A stretch of 59,633 nucleotides of DNA from an uncultured Clostridia bacterium (GCA_944354535.1 CALVPY010000014.1:1-59633), one strand, 5' to 3'. Positions 8,400-17,755 are shown, counted from the first letter of the stretch. The notes: a model not told the origin generated them from the letters alone. Numbers and translations are program-made.

Positions 8400-10310
8400 T
8401 TATCCCTGCGCATCTGCAAATCTGCCGACGAGCGCCACTTCCGCGACGCCGACGCTCTCCTTCCCCTCCGGCACTTCTACCGTAAAGCGGATGGCTTTGA
8501 CGTTTGAAAGGCTCGCAAATTCCGCATAGCAGCCGCCGCCGAAGATGATATAGTAATTCTCGCTCACCTCGTTGAAGATGTGGTTGCAGTCGTAACTATA
8601 TTTGAGTTCGGGGATGACATACACCTTCTCCTTCCCGTTCTCTTCGCAGAGGAAGGCGATGTTTTTGACGGATTCGAACGCCGTCTCGTCGGAATTGGAG
8701 TTATAGAACATGATACCGCGCAGTTCCCTCGGGCTTTCAAGCGTCACTTCAAAGGTGGAAGTCTGAACGATGCTCGTCTCGCGGACATACTTTTCCTCAA
8801 ACTCCCTGCTGGAGCGGATAAACGCAGAGAACAGGCCGTCGATCATGCTGTCTGCCGAGCTGCCCTCGGCAAGTTCGCCGCGGACGAGCTCGATGCTCTC
8901 CATCGCGCCCGAGACGTCGCCGTACTCCTTACCGATGCCGAACGCGGGCTGCGTGGTGACGGTAGGACCGTTGACGTGCATGACGTCGAGCTGTTCGCCG
9001 TCTTCTCCCTCCACCGTGACCCACTTCACTTCGTCGAAGCGGACCGCTCTGTCGGCATAAGTGTAGAGGTTGGTATGCGCGTGATAGGCGATCATGAGCT
9101 TCTCTTCGCCGTCGATGTTCACCGTAAAGAAGGAGTGATGCCCGGGGCCGCCCACCGCGTGGTTTTCGCCGAGGTCGTTGCTGAGGATCATCCCGTTCTC
9201 CCCGTCGGAGAGCTTGCGGAAGGGACCCATGGGGCTGTCTGCGACCGCCTGCATGACGCCGTAGGAAGATTCCGTATAGTTGCCGATGGAGAAGGTGAGG
9301 TAATATTTGCCGTTGTGCTTATACATGAAGGGTCCTTCGTTGCAGTAGGACGCCATCTCTTCATAGAGCACTTTTTCTACCTTCTCGCCGCTTTGCGCCT
9401 TCTGATAGTCCTCCACGGTGTAATAGCCGCAGGCGGTGAGCGTTTTATAGGTCGACCAGTCGGGCGTGAGCCAGTTGATCATCTTCACGCCGGCAATGGC
9501 GCCGGGCGTCTGCGACCAATAGAGATACTTTTCCCCCGTATCGGGATCGACGAAGGGCGAAAAGTCGATGGTCGCGACATATCCGCCGTCTACGCCGCTC
9601 GATGAGATCGTGATGATGCGTTCGTTGTCGGAATACCCCTCCCGTTCGAACGCTTCCTGATAGGCGGCGTTGTCCAACAGCGCATACCGCGCATACTTTT
9701 GCGGGTACTCATCGGACATCGTGCGCACATACGCCTCGGACCCTTCGCCGAGCGCCCCTTCCACTTCCTCCGCGTTGGTGAGGTCGACGGGCTTGAAGGG
9801 CCCGCGGGGCGAACTGCTGACGGCGACGACGGGCATATAGGCAGGCGCCGTGACGCCTTCGAATTCCGTATCGGGCTGCGGCGTGAGGGAGAAGAAGGCA
9901 TAGTAGAGCCCGGTGTCCTCGTCGTAAATGACTTCGGGCGCCCACTGCGACCCCGCACCGGCCAGCGCGTCGGGAAGTTCCACAAAACTTCCGCCCGACT
10001 TCCAGTCGACAAGGTCGTCGGAATAGGAATAGGTGAGCCCCGTCACATAGGCGTAATAGTAGCCCGTGCGCGCCGTGTCGTCGAGGACGAGCGGGTCGGC
10101 TCCCCCGAGGTCGGAGCCGTTCCTGCGCCAGAGCTCCTTGTTATAGTAGGGTTTGTTGGGATCGGACAGCTCCTCGTAGTAGGTGCCGTCGTAATAGGAG
10201 AGTTCGGTCGCCGCCTGATAGATGGTCTCCGCATCCTCTCCGCAAGCCGCAAGCAGCGGGACGCACATCAATGCCGAGAGCCCGACTGCCGCAATTTTAA
10301 TTGCTTTCAT
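8400..10310 (-). CDS. GH43-family lipoprotein (beta-xylosidase/arabinosidase-like)
   Basis: 636 residues. A signal peptide with lipobox LAAC (Cys23) predicts a surface-anchored enzyme. The five-bladed beta-propeller hallmarks of GH43 are visible: a first Asp in 'GGADPLVLDD' (about Asp72), a middle Asp in 'FSPFVDPDTGEKYLYWSQ', and the general-acid Glu in 'CNEGPFMYKHNGKYYLTFS'. The C-terminal 150 residues form an F5/8-like or other beta domain that I cannot name. GH43 enzymes release arabinose or xylose from arabinan, arabinoxylan or arabinogalactan. The gene lies 18 nt downstream of the second ABC permease and 12 nt upstream of the CBM9-like gene, inside the polysaccharide operon. Substrate is inferred only at family level. 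Confidence 0.85.
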   Translation of the reverse strand: MKAIKIAAVGLSALMCVPLLAACGEDAETIYQAATELSYYDGTYYEELSDPNKPYYNKELWRRNGSDLGGADPLVLDDTARTGYYYAYVTGLTYSYSDDLVDWKSGGSFVELPDALAGAGSQWAPEVIYDEDTGLYYAFFSLTPQPDTEFEGVTAPAYMPVVAVSSSPRGPFKPVDLTNAEEVEGALGEGSEAYVRTMSDEYPQKYARYALLDNAAYQEAFEREGYSDNERIITISSSGVDGGYVATIDFSPFVDPDTGEKYLYWSQTPGAIAGVKMINWLTPDWSTYKTLTACGYYTVEDYQKAQSGEKVEKVLYEEMASYCNEGPFMYKHNGKYYLTFSIGNYTESSYGVMQAVADSPMGPFRKLSDGENGMILSNDLGENHAVGGPGHHSFFTVNIDGEEKLMIAYHAHTNLYTYADRAVRFDEVKWVTVEGEDGEQLDVMHVNGPTVTTQPAFGIGKEYGDVSGAMESIELVRGELAEGSSADSMIDGLFSAFIRSSREFEEKYVRETSIVQTSTFEVTLESPRELRGIMFYNSNSDETAFESVKNIAFLCEENGKEKVYVIPELKYSYDCNHIFNEVSENYYIIFGGGCYAEFASLSNVKAIRFTVEVPEGKESVGVAEVALVGRFADAQG

Positions 10311-10328
10311 ATCTTTCCTCCTCTTTTT

Positions 10329-11231
10329 TTACTCTTTTCCGCCGCCGATGTTGATGCCCTCGATGAAGTACTTCTGCATACTGATATACAGAATGATGAG
10401 CGGGAGCATGGAGATGAAGGAGGCGGCACACCTTGCATTGTTGTAGCCGTTTCCTTCGGACAGCATGCCCGTGAGCTCCGAGAGCGCGAGCTGCAGGTTC
10501 CAGAGCGACTTATCGTTGTAAAGGTACATGAGCTGTGCGGAATAGCTGTTGTAGCCGCCCACGAAAGCGAACAGGAACTGCGCAAGGATAGCGGGTTTGA
10601 CGAGCGGAAGCGCAATGGACAGGAAGAGCTGCACCGTGTTGGCGCCGTCCAGCTTGGCGGCTTCGATGACCTCGTTGGAAAGCCCGCTGTCGAAGTAGGT
10701 GCGCAGGAAGAAGATGGTGCCTGCGCTGCCGAACAGCCCGGGGATGATGAGGGGCAGGAGCCCGCGCGCTCCCCCGACCCAGCCGATGTTCACATAGAAT
10801 AAGTATCCGACGAAGCCGAACGCCCCGAGGGGAAGCATCATCGTGAATACGTTGGCAAGGAAGAACGCCTTTCTGCCCGGGAAGCGGAACTTGGAATAAA
10901 CGAACGCGACCAGTGCCGACACGAACAGCGAAACGCAGGTAGGCACGAGCGTCTGCCACATCGTATTGAAAAACCCGATGAGCAGCGACGGCACCCCGTT
11001 CACGGCATTGGGATCGAGCGTGAAGATGAGCTCGTACCCCTCCCCCGACCATTCGTAAGGGAACAGGTGGAAATCGTATGCTCCCAGCTCGTAATCGGAC
11101 GTGAAGGACGTACAGATGATGACGAGGAAGGGAACAAACAGGACGAGCGTGTACAAGATCATCACGAGATAGGTGACGATCTTCGCTACGGGGATCCTGC
11201 GGTTTGCCTTAGCTTTGACGATCTCTTCCAT
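10329..11231 (-). CDS. Carbohydrate ABC transporter permease, MalG/AraQ type
   Basis: 300 residues with about six membrane segments. The EAA motif that contacts the ATPase is present as 'EAAKLDGANTVQLFLSIALP', followed by 'AILAQFLFAFVGGYNSY'. Together with the other permease (1 nt gap) and the solute-binding lipoprotein it forms a CUT1 importer for oligosaccharides. No ATPase gene is present in the window, so a shared MsmX-like ATPase encoded elsewhere is likely, as is common in Firmicutes. It ends 18 nt before the GH43 gene, which ties import and surface hydrolysis together. Confidence 0.92.
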   Translation of the reverse strand: MEEIVKAKANRRIPVAKIVTYLVMILYTLVLFVPFLVIICTSFTSDYELGAYDFHLFPYEWSGEGYELIFTLDPNAVNGVPSLLIGFFNTMWQTLVPTCVSLFVSALVAFVYSKFRFPGRKAFFLANVFTMMLPLGAFGFVGYLFYVNIGWVGGARGLLPLIIPGLFGSAGTIFFLRTYFDSGLSNEVIEAAKLDGANTVQLFLSIALPLVKPAILAQFLFAFVGGYNSYSAQLMYLYNDKSLWNLQLALSELTGMLSEGNGYNNARCAASFISMLPLIILYISMQKYFIEGINIGGGKE

Positions 11232-11232
11232 A

Positions 11233-12198
11233 TCACAGATCCTCCAAAGAAAGAATACGCTTGCGGATGAGGTACACGGACGGGATCATCATGACGATGA
11301 ACAGGATCCAGCTCAGGATGGAAGCATAGCCCATGTTGCCGAACTGCACGCCCTCGATGTAGATATAGTACATGAGCGCAAGTCCCGCGTTTTCCGGCCC
11401 TGCATACCCGTCCCAGCTCAAAGGCGCCATGATGCGCGCCGCGTCGAAGGTCGTAAGACCCGCCGTGATGCCCGCAAGGACCAGGAAGAAGGTGATGGTG
11501 GAAATGCCGGGGAGCGTGATGTACCAGAATTTCTGGAAGGCATTCGCGCCGTCCAGCTCCGCCGCCTCATAGAGGGCGGGATTGATGGACTTGAACGCCG
11601 AGCAGTACATGACGATACCGTAGCCGGGCGCCTGCCAGATGACGGAGATGAAGATCGCCCACGTCAGCGTGGAAGGGTTTTCCATGTTGTTCAGCCAGTC
11701 GATATCGGTGCCGAGCAGCGAATTGAGCCCCCCGTTCCAACCGAAGATGACCATCCACATGATGGAGACGGCAACGGAGGAACAGACGTAAGGGATAAAG
11801 TAGAGCGTCTGGAAAAAGCGCGTCCCCTTCACGTCCTGGCTCAGAAACGCCGCAATGATGATGGCGATCATGAGGGAGGTGAACTGCGCCAGCGTCAGCA
11901 CGAGCGTCACCTTGATGGACTGCCAGATGGTGCCGATGTCCTCTCCGATGCGGAGGAAGTTGGCGAAGTTGTTCCATTTGAGCGTATCGAGCCGATTGGC
12001 CTCCATATCGCCGAACATCGACAGGATCGAGAAAATGATCGTGAACCCGTTGAACACGAGGAAGGCGAGCAGCGGAACGGAGACGATGATCCAGCAGATC
12101 ACGTTCTGCTTGGTGAAGATCTTGTTTTTCGGGAGCGGCGAGCGCCCCGAAACTGCCTTCCCCTCCTCGGGGACCGCAGCCGTTTTCGCAAGTTCCAT
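11233..12198 (-). CDS. Carbohydrate ABC transporter permease, MalF/UgpA type
   Basis: 321 residues with an N-terminal cytoplasmic stretch and six predicted membrane segments. The EAA loop reads 'EAAELDGANAFQKFWYITLP', a textbook CUT1 signature. It sits 1 nt downstream of the stop of the solute-binding protein and 1 nt upstream of its partner permease, so translation of the three is probably coupled. Imports glycan fragments made by the surface enzymes of the same operon. Confidence 0.93.
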   Translation of the reverse strand: MELAKTAAVPEEGKAVSGRSPLPKNKIFTKQNVICWIIVSVPLLAFLVFNGFTIIFSILSMFGDMEANRLDTLKWNNFANFLRIGEDIGTIWQSIKVTLVLTLAQFTSLMIAIIIAAFLSQDVKGTRFFQTLYFIPYVCSSVAVSIMWMVIFGWNGGLNSLLGTDIDWLNNMENPSTLTWAIFISVIWQAPGYGIVMYCSAFKSINPALYEAAELDGANAFQKFWYITLPGISTITFFLVLAGITAGLTTFDAARIMAPLSWDGYAGPENAGLALMYYIYIEGVQFGNMGYASILSWILFIVMMIPSVYLIRKRILSLEDL

Positions 12199-12199
12199 A

Positions 12200-13975
12200 T
12201 CAGAACCTCCCGTTGAGGTAGATATTGACTTTGGAGATCGCCTCGTCCGCAGCGGCGCCGTCGCTTGCAGTAAACTGCGCGATCGTCATATAGCCCGTAC
12301 GCAGCTGGCCGTTGAAGGAGCCCGACCAGTCGTTGACCCATTCACCGTTTTCAAAGTAAGCCCAGTCGCCGATCTCTGCCGTCTGCGCCTGGGAAGCGAG
12401 CGCCCAGTAGTTCCTGCCGCCGCCCACTTCGTAATATTCCTCGGACATGGCAAGGGAGGTCTGGTTGGGAACATCGCCAAGCTTCATGACATAGCGCTGA
12501 CCCTCCTCGCTTGCTGCCCAGCGGATGAACTTCCATGCCGCATCCTTTAAGGAAGCGTCCGAATTGGCGGGGATAACGAGGGAAGTAAAGGTCGCAAAGG
12601 CAGAGGCGCGCCCAACAAGCTCGGTACCCGTCTCTTCGTCCACGGCAAGTTCGCCCGTGTAAACCCCGTCGTCATACGTTTCGCCGATGACCTTCAGATA
12701 TTCGTTTTCGAACGTCTCTGCGCCGTCATAATACACGCTGCCGCCCACATACTCTCTCCACTGCTGTGCGGGAGCGAGGTCGTACTTGCCCTTGTAGGAA
12801 GTTTCCAGCGAAGTGATCGCCGATTCGCCGCTCGCAAGCAGAGCGACATTGCCGTTCACAAGGCTGCCCGCCGCATTGTCTTGGGAAAAGAGACCGATGC
12901 CGTAGCCTGCTTCGCCCTTGCCGCCGTTCCCGTCCGCGGGGGAAGAGAGACGGACGAATTCATAGAGCGCGTCGTACGTCGAAGGAAGTTCGTGCACGCT
13001 GCCCGACGCCTTCGACGCGGCTTCGCGGTCTGCATAGGAAACGACGTCCCCCGCCGTATAAGTTTTGCCGTTGAGTTCCAGCGTGTCGGAAAGCACGAGA
13101 TAGTTCGCGCCCTCGTCCGCCACCGAGAAGTCATAATTCTCGCCGTTCCAGCCGATGCAGTCGCCGCCCACCGACCAGCCGTAAGAGAACCACCAGTGGG
13201 TGCCCGTCCCGAGCGTAGTGGGAGAACTTTCGTTGTAGCTCTTCGTGAACATCTTGGAAAGATAGCGGAACTCCTCCCAGTTCATCGCGATGCGGTTGTT
13301 GAACACCTTGTAGACGGTCTCTCCCGCAAGATTCGTGGAGGAGACGGCGCCCTCATAGGGAGCTTCCTTGTACTCCGCATAGCCGTGCGGCTGTACGTTC
13401 GGGTATTCCGCCGCAAGCGCCTCTTCCTCGCAGGAGATGATGTTGATCTTCTGGTTTTCAAAGGCGGGAAGGCTGTAATAATAGACCATCGGATCCGCGC
13501 CGAAGGGAATGCCCTGGATATCGGCTCCCTCGCCCGCCATGCGGATGCCGTTTTCGCCGACCTCGGTATCGAGACGGAAGGTCTGCGTGAACGCTTCGGG
13601 GATGCCCTCCTCGGTATAATCGCCCGGGTCGTTCGCATAATAGTCGCTCAGATCGGTAAACAGATCTTCGAGCGCCCACGACTTGAAGTTTTCGTCCGTC
13701 ACCGTGAGGACGTCGGGCGTATCGACATAGAGTGCGGTACGTTCGATGTTCTGGCGGTTGTCGCCCCTGACATACACGCCGTCCTCGAGCCCCTGTCCCT
13801 TGTTGTAGGCATCGATCATCTCGTTCACGATCCTGTTTTCCGAGATAGACGCCGTATACCAGAAGCGGATGGTCGTCTGTCCCTCCTGCGGACCGCCGCA
13901 CCCGGCCATAGCCCCGAGCGCGCCGGCAGTCAAGACAGCGCTGAGCGCCAATGCCGCCAGTTTTGTCTTCTTCAT
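12200..13975 (-). CDS. Sugar-binding lipoprotein of an ABC importer (family 1)
   Basis: 591 residues from the ATG at 13975, which has a perfect AAAGGAGG site; an in-frame start 18 codons upstream lacks one. A lipobox (MAGC, Cys about residue 26) anchors it outside. The mature protein opens with 'TTIRFWYTASISENRIVNEM' and contains 'WWFSYGWSVGGDCIGWNG', as expected for extracellular solute-binding proteins family 1. It is longer than the usual 420-450 residues, as in many gut Firmicute polysaccharide loci that import longer oligosaccharides. It is the first gene after a G-tract promoter (14099-14130) and has a leader of about 115 nt. Confidence 0.9.
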   Translation of the reverse strand: MKKTKLAALALSAVLTAGALGAMAGCGGPQEGQTTIRFWYTASISENRIVNEMIDAYNKGQGLEDGVYVRGDNRQNIERTALYVDTPDVLTVTDENFKSWALEDLFTDLSDYYANDPGDYTEEGIPEAFTQTFRLDTEVGENGIRMAGEGADIQGIPFGADPMVYYYSLPAFENQKINIISCEEEALAAEYPNVQPHGYAEYKEAPYEGAVSSTNLAGETVYKVFNNRIAMNWEEFRYLSKMFTKSYNESSPTTLGTGTHWWFSYGWSVGGDCIGWNGENYDFSVADEGANYLVLSDTLELNGKTYTAGDVVSYADREAASKASGSVHELPSTYDALYEFVRLSSPADGNGGKGEAGYGIGLFSQDNAAGSLVNGNVALLASGESAITSLETSYKGKYDLAPAQQWREYVGGSVYYDGAETFENEYLKVIGETYDDGVYTGELAVDEETGTELVGRASAFATFTSLVIPANSDASLKDAAWKFIRWAASEEGQRYVMKLGDVPNQTSLAMSEEYYEVGGGRNYWALASQAQTAEIGDWAYFENGEWVNDWSGSFNGQLRTGYMTIAQFTASDGAAADEAISKVNIYLNGRF

Positions 13976-14098
13976 AACTTTGCCTCCTTTCAAAATAAAT
14001 TTTTTATCTGTTTCACAGCCGGGCGGCAAACGCCGCCGCGGCCGTGCAAACGATCTGCTTCCATAAAAAGAACATTTCCGAAAGACGCCGTTTTCTGC

Positions 14099-14130
14099 AT
14101 TATATCATTAAGCACCCCCCCCCATGTCAA
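14099..14130 (-). promoter_or_regulatory. Promoter of the ABC importer operon with a G9 tract in the spacer
   Basis: On the minus strand, -35 TTGACA is at 14125-14130 and -10 TATAAT at 14099-14104. Both hexamers are perfect. The 20-nt spacer (14105-14124) contains nine consecutive G (14115-14123). Six G would give the optimal 17-nt spacer, so the present length should make a weak promoter. The -35 box is one half of a 6-4-6 palindrome (14125-14140), and a further imperfect palindrome lies at 14173-14188; either could be an operator. Confidence 0.7.
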
Positions 14131-14241
14131 GGATTTGACACCGCTTTTTTTGCAAAAAACCGACAGAAATCGTGACAAAATTTCGTCATTTTCATGAGAC
14201 CCTGCCGAAAAGGATGCGTTCCGCTCCATTTCCCTTCGATC

Positions 14242-15114
14242 TCACTTCATCACCTCGTTCTCCTTCTGCTTGATCAATGCAAAGGCATCCTCTTTGGGTT
14301 TCAGCCTTTTGTATTCCTGCGGGGTCATGCCTTTCTCTCTCTTGAACACCCGCGAAAAATACTTTTCATCGTAAAATCCCGACCACTTCGCCACTTCCGC
14401 CACGCTCATGTCCGTCTCCTGGAAGCGTTCCGCCGCGACTGCGATCCGGTACGCCGTCAAATACTGCACGGGCGTCATCCCCACCATCTCCGCAAACAGC
14501 GAAGTCAGCGACCGCACCGACAGGTTGTTCTCCGCCGCGATCTCTTCGTTCGTCAGGTCAAGATTGAAATTGTTGTTGACGTAGATCAAGATATCCCGCA
14601 TCAGCCTCCGCCGCCGATACACCCGCTGATCGGTGCGCCCTTCCCGCACGCGCTCGATGCAGTTGCTGATGATGAGGAGCAGATACGCCGACACCCGCAC
14701 CAGCTGCACGTCGCTCTCGTCAAACGCGTCCTTCATGCTCTTGAGCAGCTCGACGTATGCGTCGAAATGTTTGAGAGAGAGCCGCACTTCCTTCTTCGAA
14801 AACCCGCACTCGGAAAACATCGCATCCAGGTTCTCTCCCGTGAGCTCTACCCAGAAATACGTCCACGGATCCTGCGGATCGGGATAGTAGTCGTAATACT
14901 CCCCCTGGTACAGAAGAAAGGACTCCCCCTTCTTGATCTTGTACAGCTTTCCGTCGCCGTCGATGAGCGTTCCGCGGCCGAACAGGACGAAATGCCAGGA
15001 GTAGTTGGGGCGCACGCGCGCCACCGGGCCCTTCTCGGGAGAGCAGTGTTCGTACCCGACCTTTCCGACATGGAAGCCGTATTCGTCGTGCTCCTGTCCG
15101 ATGGAAAATCTCAT
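14242..15114 (-). CDS. AraC-family transcriptional regulator of the polysaccharide locus
   Basis: 290 residues. The ATG at 15114 is chosen because GGAGG lies 8 nt upstream; a GTG nine nucleotides earlier overlaps that site. Residues about 20-110 form an AraC-type sugar-sensing cupin ('GRGTLIDGDGKLYKIKKGES'), and the last 100 residues carry the two helix-turn-helix units with 'LTNEEIAAENNLSVRSLT' and 'MSVAEVAKWSGFYDEKYFSR', ending in the typical 'GMTPQEYKRLK'. It should sense a glycan breakdown product and activate the downstream importer and hydrolase genes. It has its own promoter with a G11 tract, so its expression may switch on and off by slippage. Confidence 0.9.
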   Translation of the reverse strand: MRFSIGQEHDEYGFHVGKVGYEHCSPEKGPVARVRPNYSWHFVLFGRGTLIDGDGKLYKIKKGESFLLYQGEYYDYYPDPQDPWTYFWVELTGENLDAMFSECGFSKKEVRLSLKHFDAYVELLKSMKDAFDESDVQLVRVSAYLLLIISNCIERVREGRTDQRVYRRRRLMRDILIYVNNNFNLDLTNEEIAAENNLSVRSLTSLFAEMVGMTPVQYLTAYRIAVAAERFQETDMSVAEVAKWSGFYDEKYFSRVFKREKGMTPQEYKRLKPKEDAFALIKQKENEVMK

Positions 15115-15184
15115 TCTCAACACCTCCGTCCTCTTTCTCTTCTAAAGCCATGAAAAAGAAAAATTATCTACAATTTATGTTTCT

Positions 15185-15213
15185 ATTTTACACCCCCCCC
15201 CCCGCGGTGTCAA
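15185..15213 (-). promoter_or_regulatory. Promoter of the AraC regulator with a G11 tract in the spacer
   Basis: On the minus strand, -35 TTGACA (15208-15213) and -10 TAAAAT (15185-15190) are separated by exactly 17 nt, eleven of which are G (15193-15203). The predicted start of transcription is about 64 nt before the ATG. A change of one or two G would move the spacer away from its optimum. The 10-mer GCGGTGTCAA at 15204-15213 recurs in inverted orientation upstream of the importer (14135-14144), which suggests a shared regulator site. Confidence 0.75.
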
Positions 15214-15297
15214 CAATCAGGCGGAAAATTTGCCGAAATGTCCACCTAATCATAGTATTTCGCTGTAATTTATATCAATATTTTAGATTTTTGCGAC

Positions 15298-15328
15298 AAA
15301 AAAAGAGCTGCGCGTCGGCAGCTCTTTT
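15298..15328 (-). terminator. Terminator of glgP
   Basis: An 11-bp perfect stem (15301-15311 with 15318-15328), loop of 6 nt, followed on the minus strand by a run of T. It lies 28 nt after the glgP stop and separates it from the AraC promoter. Confidence 0.85.
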
Positions 15329-15355
15329 CCACAAAAACGTGAAGCGGATGTGATT

Positions 15356-17662
15356 TTATTTCAGGTTCCAGATGAGATTTGCATAGTCGGTGACCGAACG
15401 GTCGGCGGAGAACTTGCCCGCCGCCGCCATGTTGCGAAGGCACTTCCTGTCGAAGTCCTCCGTGCCGTAGTCATAGAGAAGCTCGAGCTTGGCGCGGACG
15501 TAGTCGGCAAAGTCGAAGAGGACGAGATAGCGGTCGGCGCCGTAATCGGTGACGATGCTCTCGTAAAGCTTTTTGAGCATCCCCCTCTCGTCGGGGAAGG
15601 TGCCGTCGCGCAGCGTTTCGACCACGCGGCGCAGCTTTGGATCGTTGCCGAGCATCTCCGTCGGGCAATAGTACTGCTTGACTGCCGCCACTTCTTCGAC
15701 GGTCGCGCCGAAGATGTAGTTGTTCTCCCTGCCTGCCTCTTCGCAGATCTCAACGTTGGCGCCGTCCATCGTGCCGAGCGTCACCGTGCCGTTGAGCATG
15801 AACTTCATGTTGCTCGTGCCCGAAGCTTCCATGCCCGCCATGCTGATCTGTTCGCTCACGTCCGCCGCGCAGACGATCTTTTCCGCATAGGAGACGTTGT
15901 AGTTCTGCACGAACACCACCTTCATCACCTTGCTGACATCGGGATCGCCGTTGACGAGCTTTGCGATCTCGTTGATATACTTGATGATGGCCTTCGCGTT
16001 GTAGTAGCCGGGAGCCGCCTTTGCACCGAAGATGAACGCCGTGGGCGGGAAGTCGGTGATCTCGCCGTCCTTGATGGCGTAATAGAAATAGAGGATGGCG
16101 AAGGCGTTGAGAAGCTGGCGCTTGTATTCGTGAAGGCGCTTCACCTGCACGTCGAAGATAAAGTCGGGCGAAAGCTCGATTCCCTCGTGCTTTGCGATGT
16201 AGGCGGCGAGCTTTTCCTTGTTGGCGCGCTTGACAGAGCGGAAGGCGGGCAGCATCTTTTCGATGTGCGGCTCCATCTTCCTCAGCTGCGCAAGGTCGGT
16301 GTGCCAGCCCGTGCCGATGTATTTATCGATCTCCTTCGCCATGTCGGGATTGTTGAGGAGCATCCAGCGGCGGGGCGTGATGCCGTTCGTGACGTTGACG
16401 AACTTTTCGGGGAAGCGCTCGTACCAATTCCTGAAGGTATCCGTCTTTAAGATGTTGGTGTGGATCTCCGCAACGCCGTTGACGTGCGAGGAGACGTAGA
16501 TCGCAAGGTGCGCCATGTGGATGACGTTATCGCGGATGATATAGAACTTGCTGCCGTCAAGGCCGTCCGCCTCGAGGCGGCGCTGGCAGTTGACGATCTC
16601 CTGATAGACGTCGGGGAGAAGGTCGGAAAGGGCGAGGACGTCCCACTTTTCGAGCGCCTCCGCCATGATGGTGTGGTTGGTGAAGTTGAAGGTCTCCGCG
16701 CAGACTTTGAACGCCTCGTCGAAGGAGAAGCCCTCGTTCTTCAGAAGGCGCAAAAGTTCGGGAATGGCGATGACGGGGTGGGTGTCGTTGAGCTGGAAGC
16801 AGTAGTAGCGGGAAAGCTCGTGAAGATCGTGCCCCGCCGCCTTCTGCTTTCTCACGATGTCTTGAAGCGAAGCGCTGACGAGGAAGTACTGCTGGCGCAG
16901 GCGCAGGATCTTGCCCACCATCGTGTTGTCGTTGGGATAGAGGACGTCGGTGATCTTGGTCGCGTTGAAGTTCTCCGTCGCCGTGTGCTCGCCCTTCATG
17001 TCGTTGAAGGTCGCAAAGTCGAACGCCTGCACGGGCTCTGCCTGCCACAGGCGCAGCGTGTTGACGACGCCGTTCTTATAGCCGAAGATGGGCATATCGT
17101 AAGGGACGGCGCGCACGTCCTGATCGGCGAAGTGCACGGTGACGGCGTCGCGCTCGGCGCGCACGCTCCAGGGATCCCCCCATTTGAGCCAATCGTCGCC
17201 CTCTTCATGCTGATAGCCGTCCACAAAGGTCTGGGCAAAGAGGCCGTAGCGGTAGCGGATGCCGTAGCCGTCGAGGGGGATGTCCATCGTCGCCGCGCTT
17301 TCCAAATAGCAGGCGGCAAGACGGCCGAGACCGCCGTTGCCGAGCGCCGCGTCCTCCACCTCTTCGAATTTACTAAGATCTTCGCCGATGCTCTTGAAAG
17401 CTTCGTCCGCCTCTTCGAGGATGCCGAGGTTGAGAAGGTTGGAGAAAATGGCGCGGCCCATGAGGAATTCTGCCGAAAAATAGCCGCAGCGGCGCTTGTT
17501 CTGCACCTTTTCCGCCTTCCAATCGGGATAGACTTCCTGCATGACGGCGCGGGAGAGCGCATTATACAGTTCCTTTCTGTTCGCCGAAGCAAGATCGCAG
17601 CCGTATTCGGCGTGCAGAATGCCGTCGGTCTCCGCTAAAAACTTCTTCTTATCAAATTTCAT
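15356..17662 (-). CDS. glgP: Glycogen/maltodextrin phosphorylase
   Basis: 768 residues from the ATG at 17662 (GAGGACAAC site); a longer frame extends upstream without a ribosome binding site. The pyridoxal-phosphate lysine motif is present ('EASGTSNMKFMLNGTVTLGT'), as are 'ALGNGGLGRLAACYLES' and 'NVTNGITPRRW'. The enzyme releases glucose-1-phosphate from alpha-1,4-glucans. It is somewhat shorter than the E. coli enzymes (about 800-815 residues) at the N-terminus. It is a single-gene unit, with its own promoter (17727-17755) and terminator, divergent from the hydrogenase operon. Confidence 0.96.
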   Translation of the reverse strand: MKFDKKKFLAETDGILHAEYGCDLASANRKELYNALSRAVMQEVYPDWKAEKVQNKRRCGYFSAEFLMGRAIFSNLLNLGILEEADEAFKSIGEDLSKFEEVEDAALGNGGLGRLAACYLESAATMDIPLDGYGIRYRYGLFAQTFVDGYQHEEGDDWLKWGDPWSVRAERDAVTVHFADQDVRAVPYDMPIFGYKNGVVNTLRLWQAEPVQAFDFATFNDMKGEHTATENFNATKITDVLYPNDNTMVGKILRLRQQYFLVSASLQDIVRKQKAAGHDLHELSRYYCFQLNDTHPVIAIPELLRLLKNEGFSFDEAFKVCAETFNFTNHTIMAEALEKWDVLALSDLLPDVYQEIVNCQRRLEADGLDGSKFYIIRDNVIHMAHLAIYVSSHVNGVAEIHTNILKTDTFRNWYERFPEKFVNVTNGITPRRWMLLNNPDMAKEIDKYIGTGWHTDLAQLRKMEPHIEKMLPAFRSVKRANKEKLAAYIAKHEGIELSPDFIFDVQVKRLHEYKRQLLNAFAILYFYYAIKDGEITDFPPTAFIFGAKAAPGYYNAKAIIKYINEIAKLVNGDPDVSKVMKVVFVQNYNVSYAEKIVCAADVSEQISMAGMEASGTSNMKFMLNGTVTLGTMDGANVEICEEAGRENNYIFGATVEEVAAVKQYYCPTEMLGNDPKLRRVVETLRDGTFPDERGMLKKLYESIVTDYGADRYLVLFDFADYVRAKLELLYDYGTEDFDRKCLRNMAAAGKFSADRSVTDYANLIWNLK

Positions 17663-17726
17663 GTTGTCCTCTTTATGCCGCCCGGGATGCCCGCGCGCAC
17701 TTTTGTATTTTTTGACTGACCTTTTC

Positions 17727-17755
17727 ATTTTACACAACACCACCGGAAAAGTCAA
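17727..17755 (-). promoter_or_regulatory. Sigma-A promoter of glgP
   Basis: Minus strand: -35 TTGACT (17750-17755), 17-nt spacer, -10 TAAAAT (17727-17732). It lies about 65 nt before the glgP start codon. Confidence 0.75.

Noticed and set aside
9699-10802. 367-codon plus-strand frame opposite the GH43 and permease genes
   Set aside because: Shadow of two well-supported minus-strand genes; crosses their junction without any domain.
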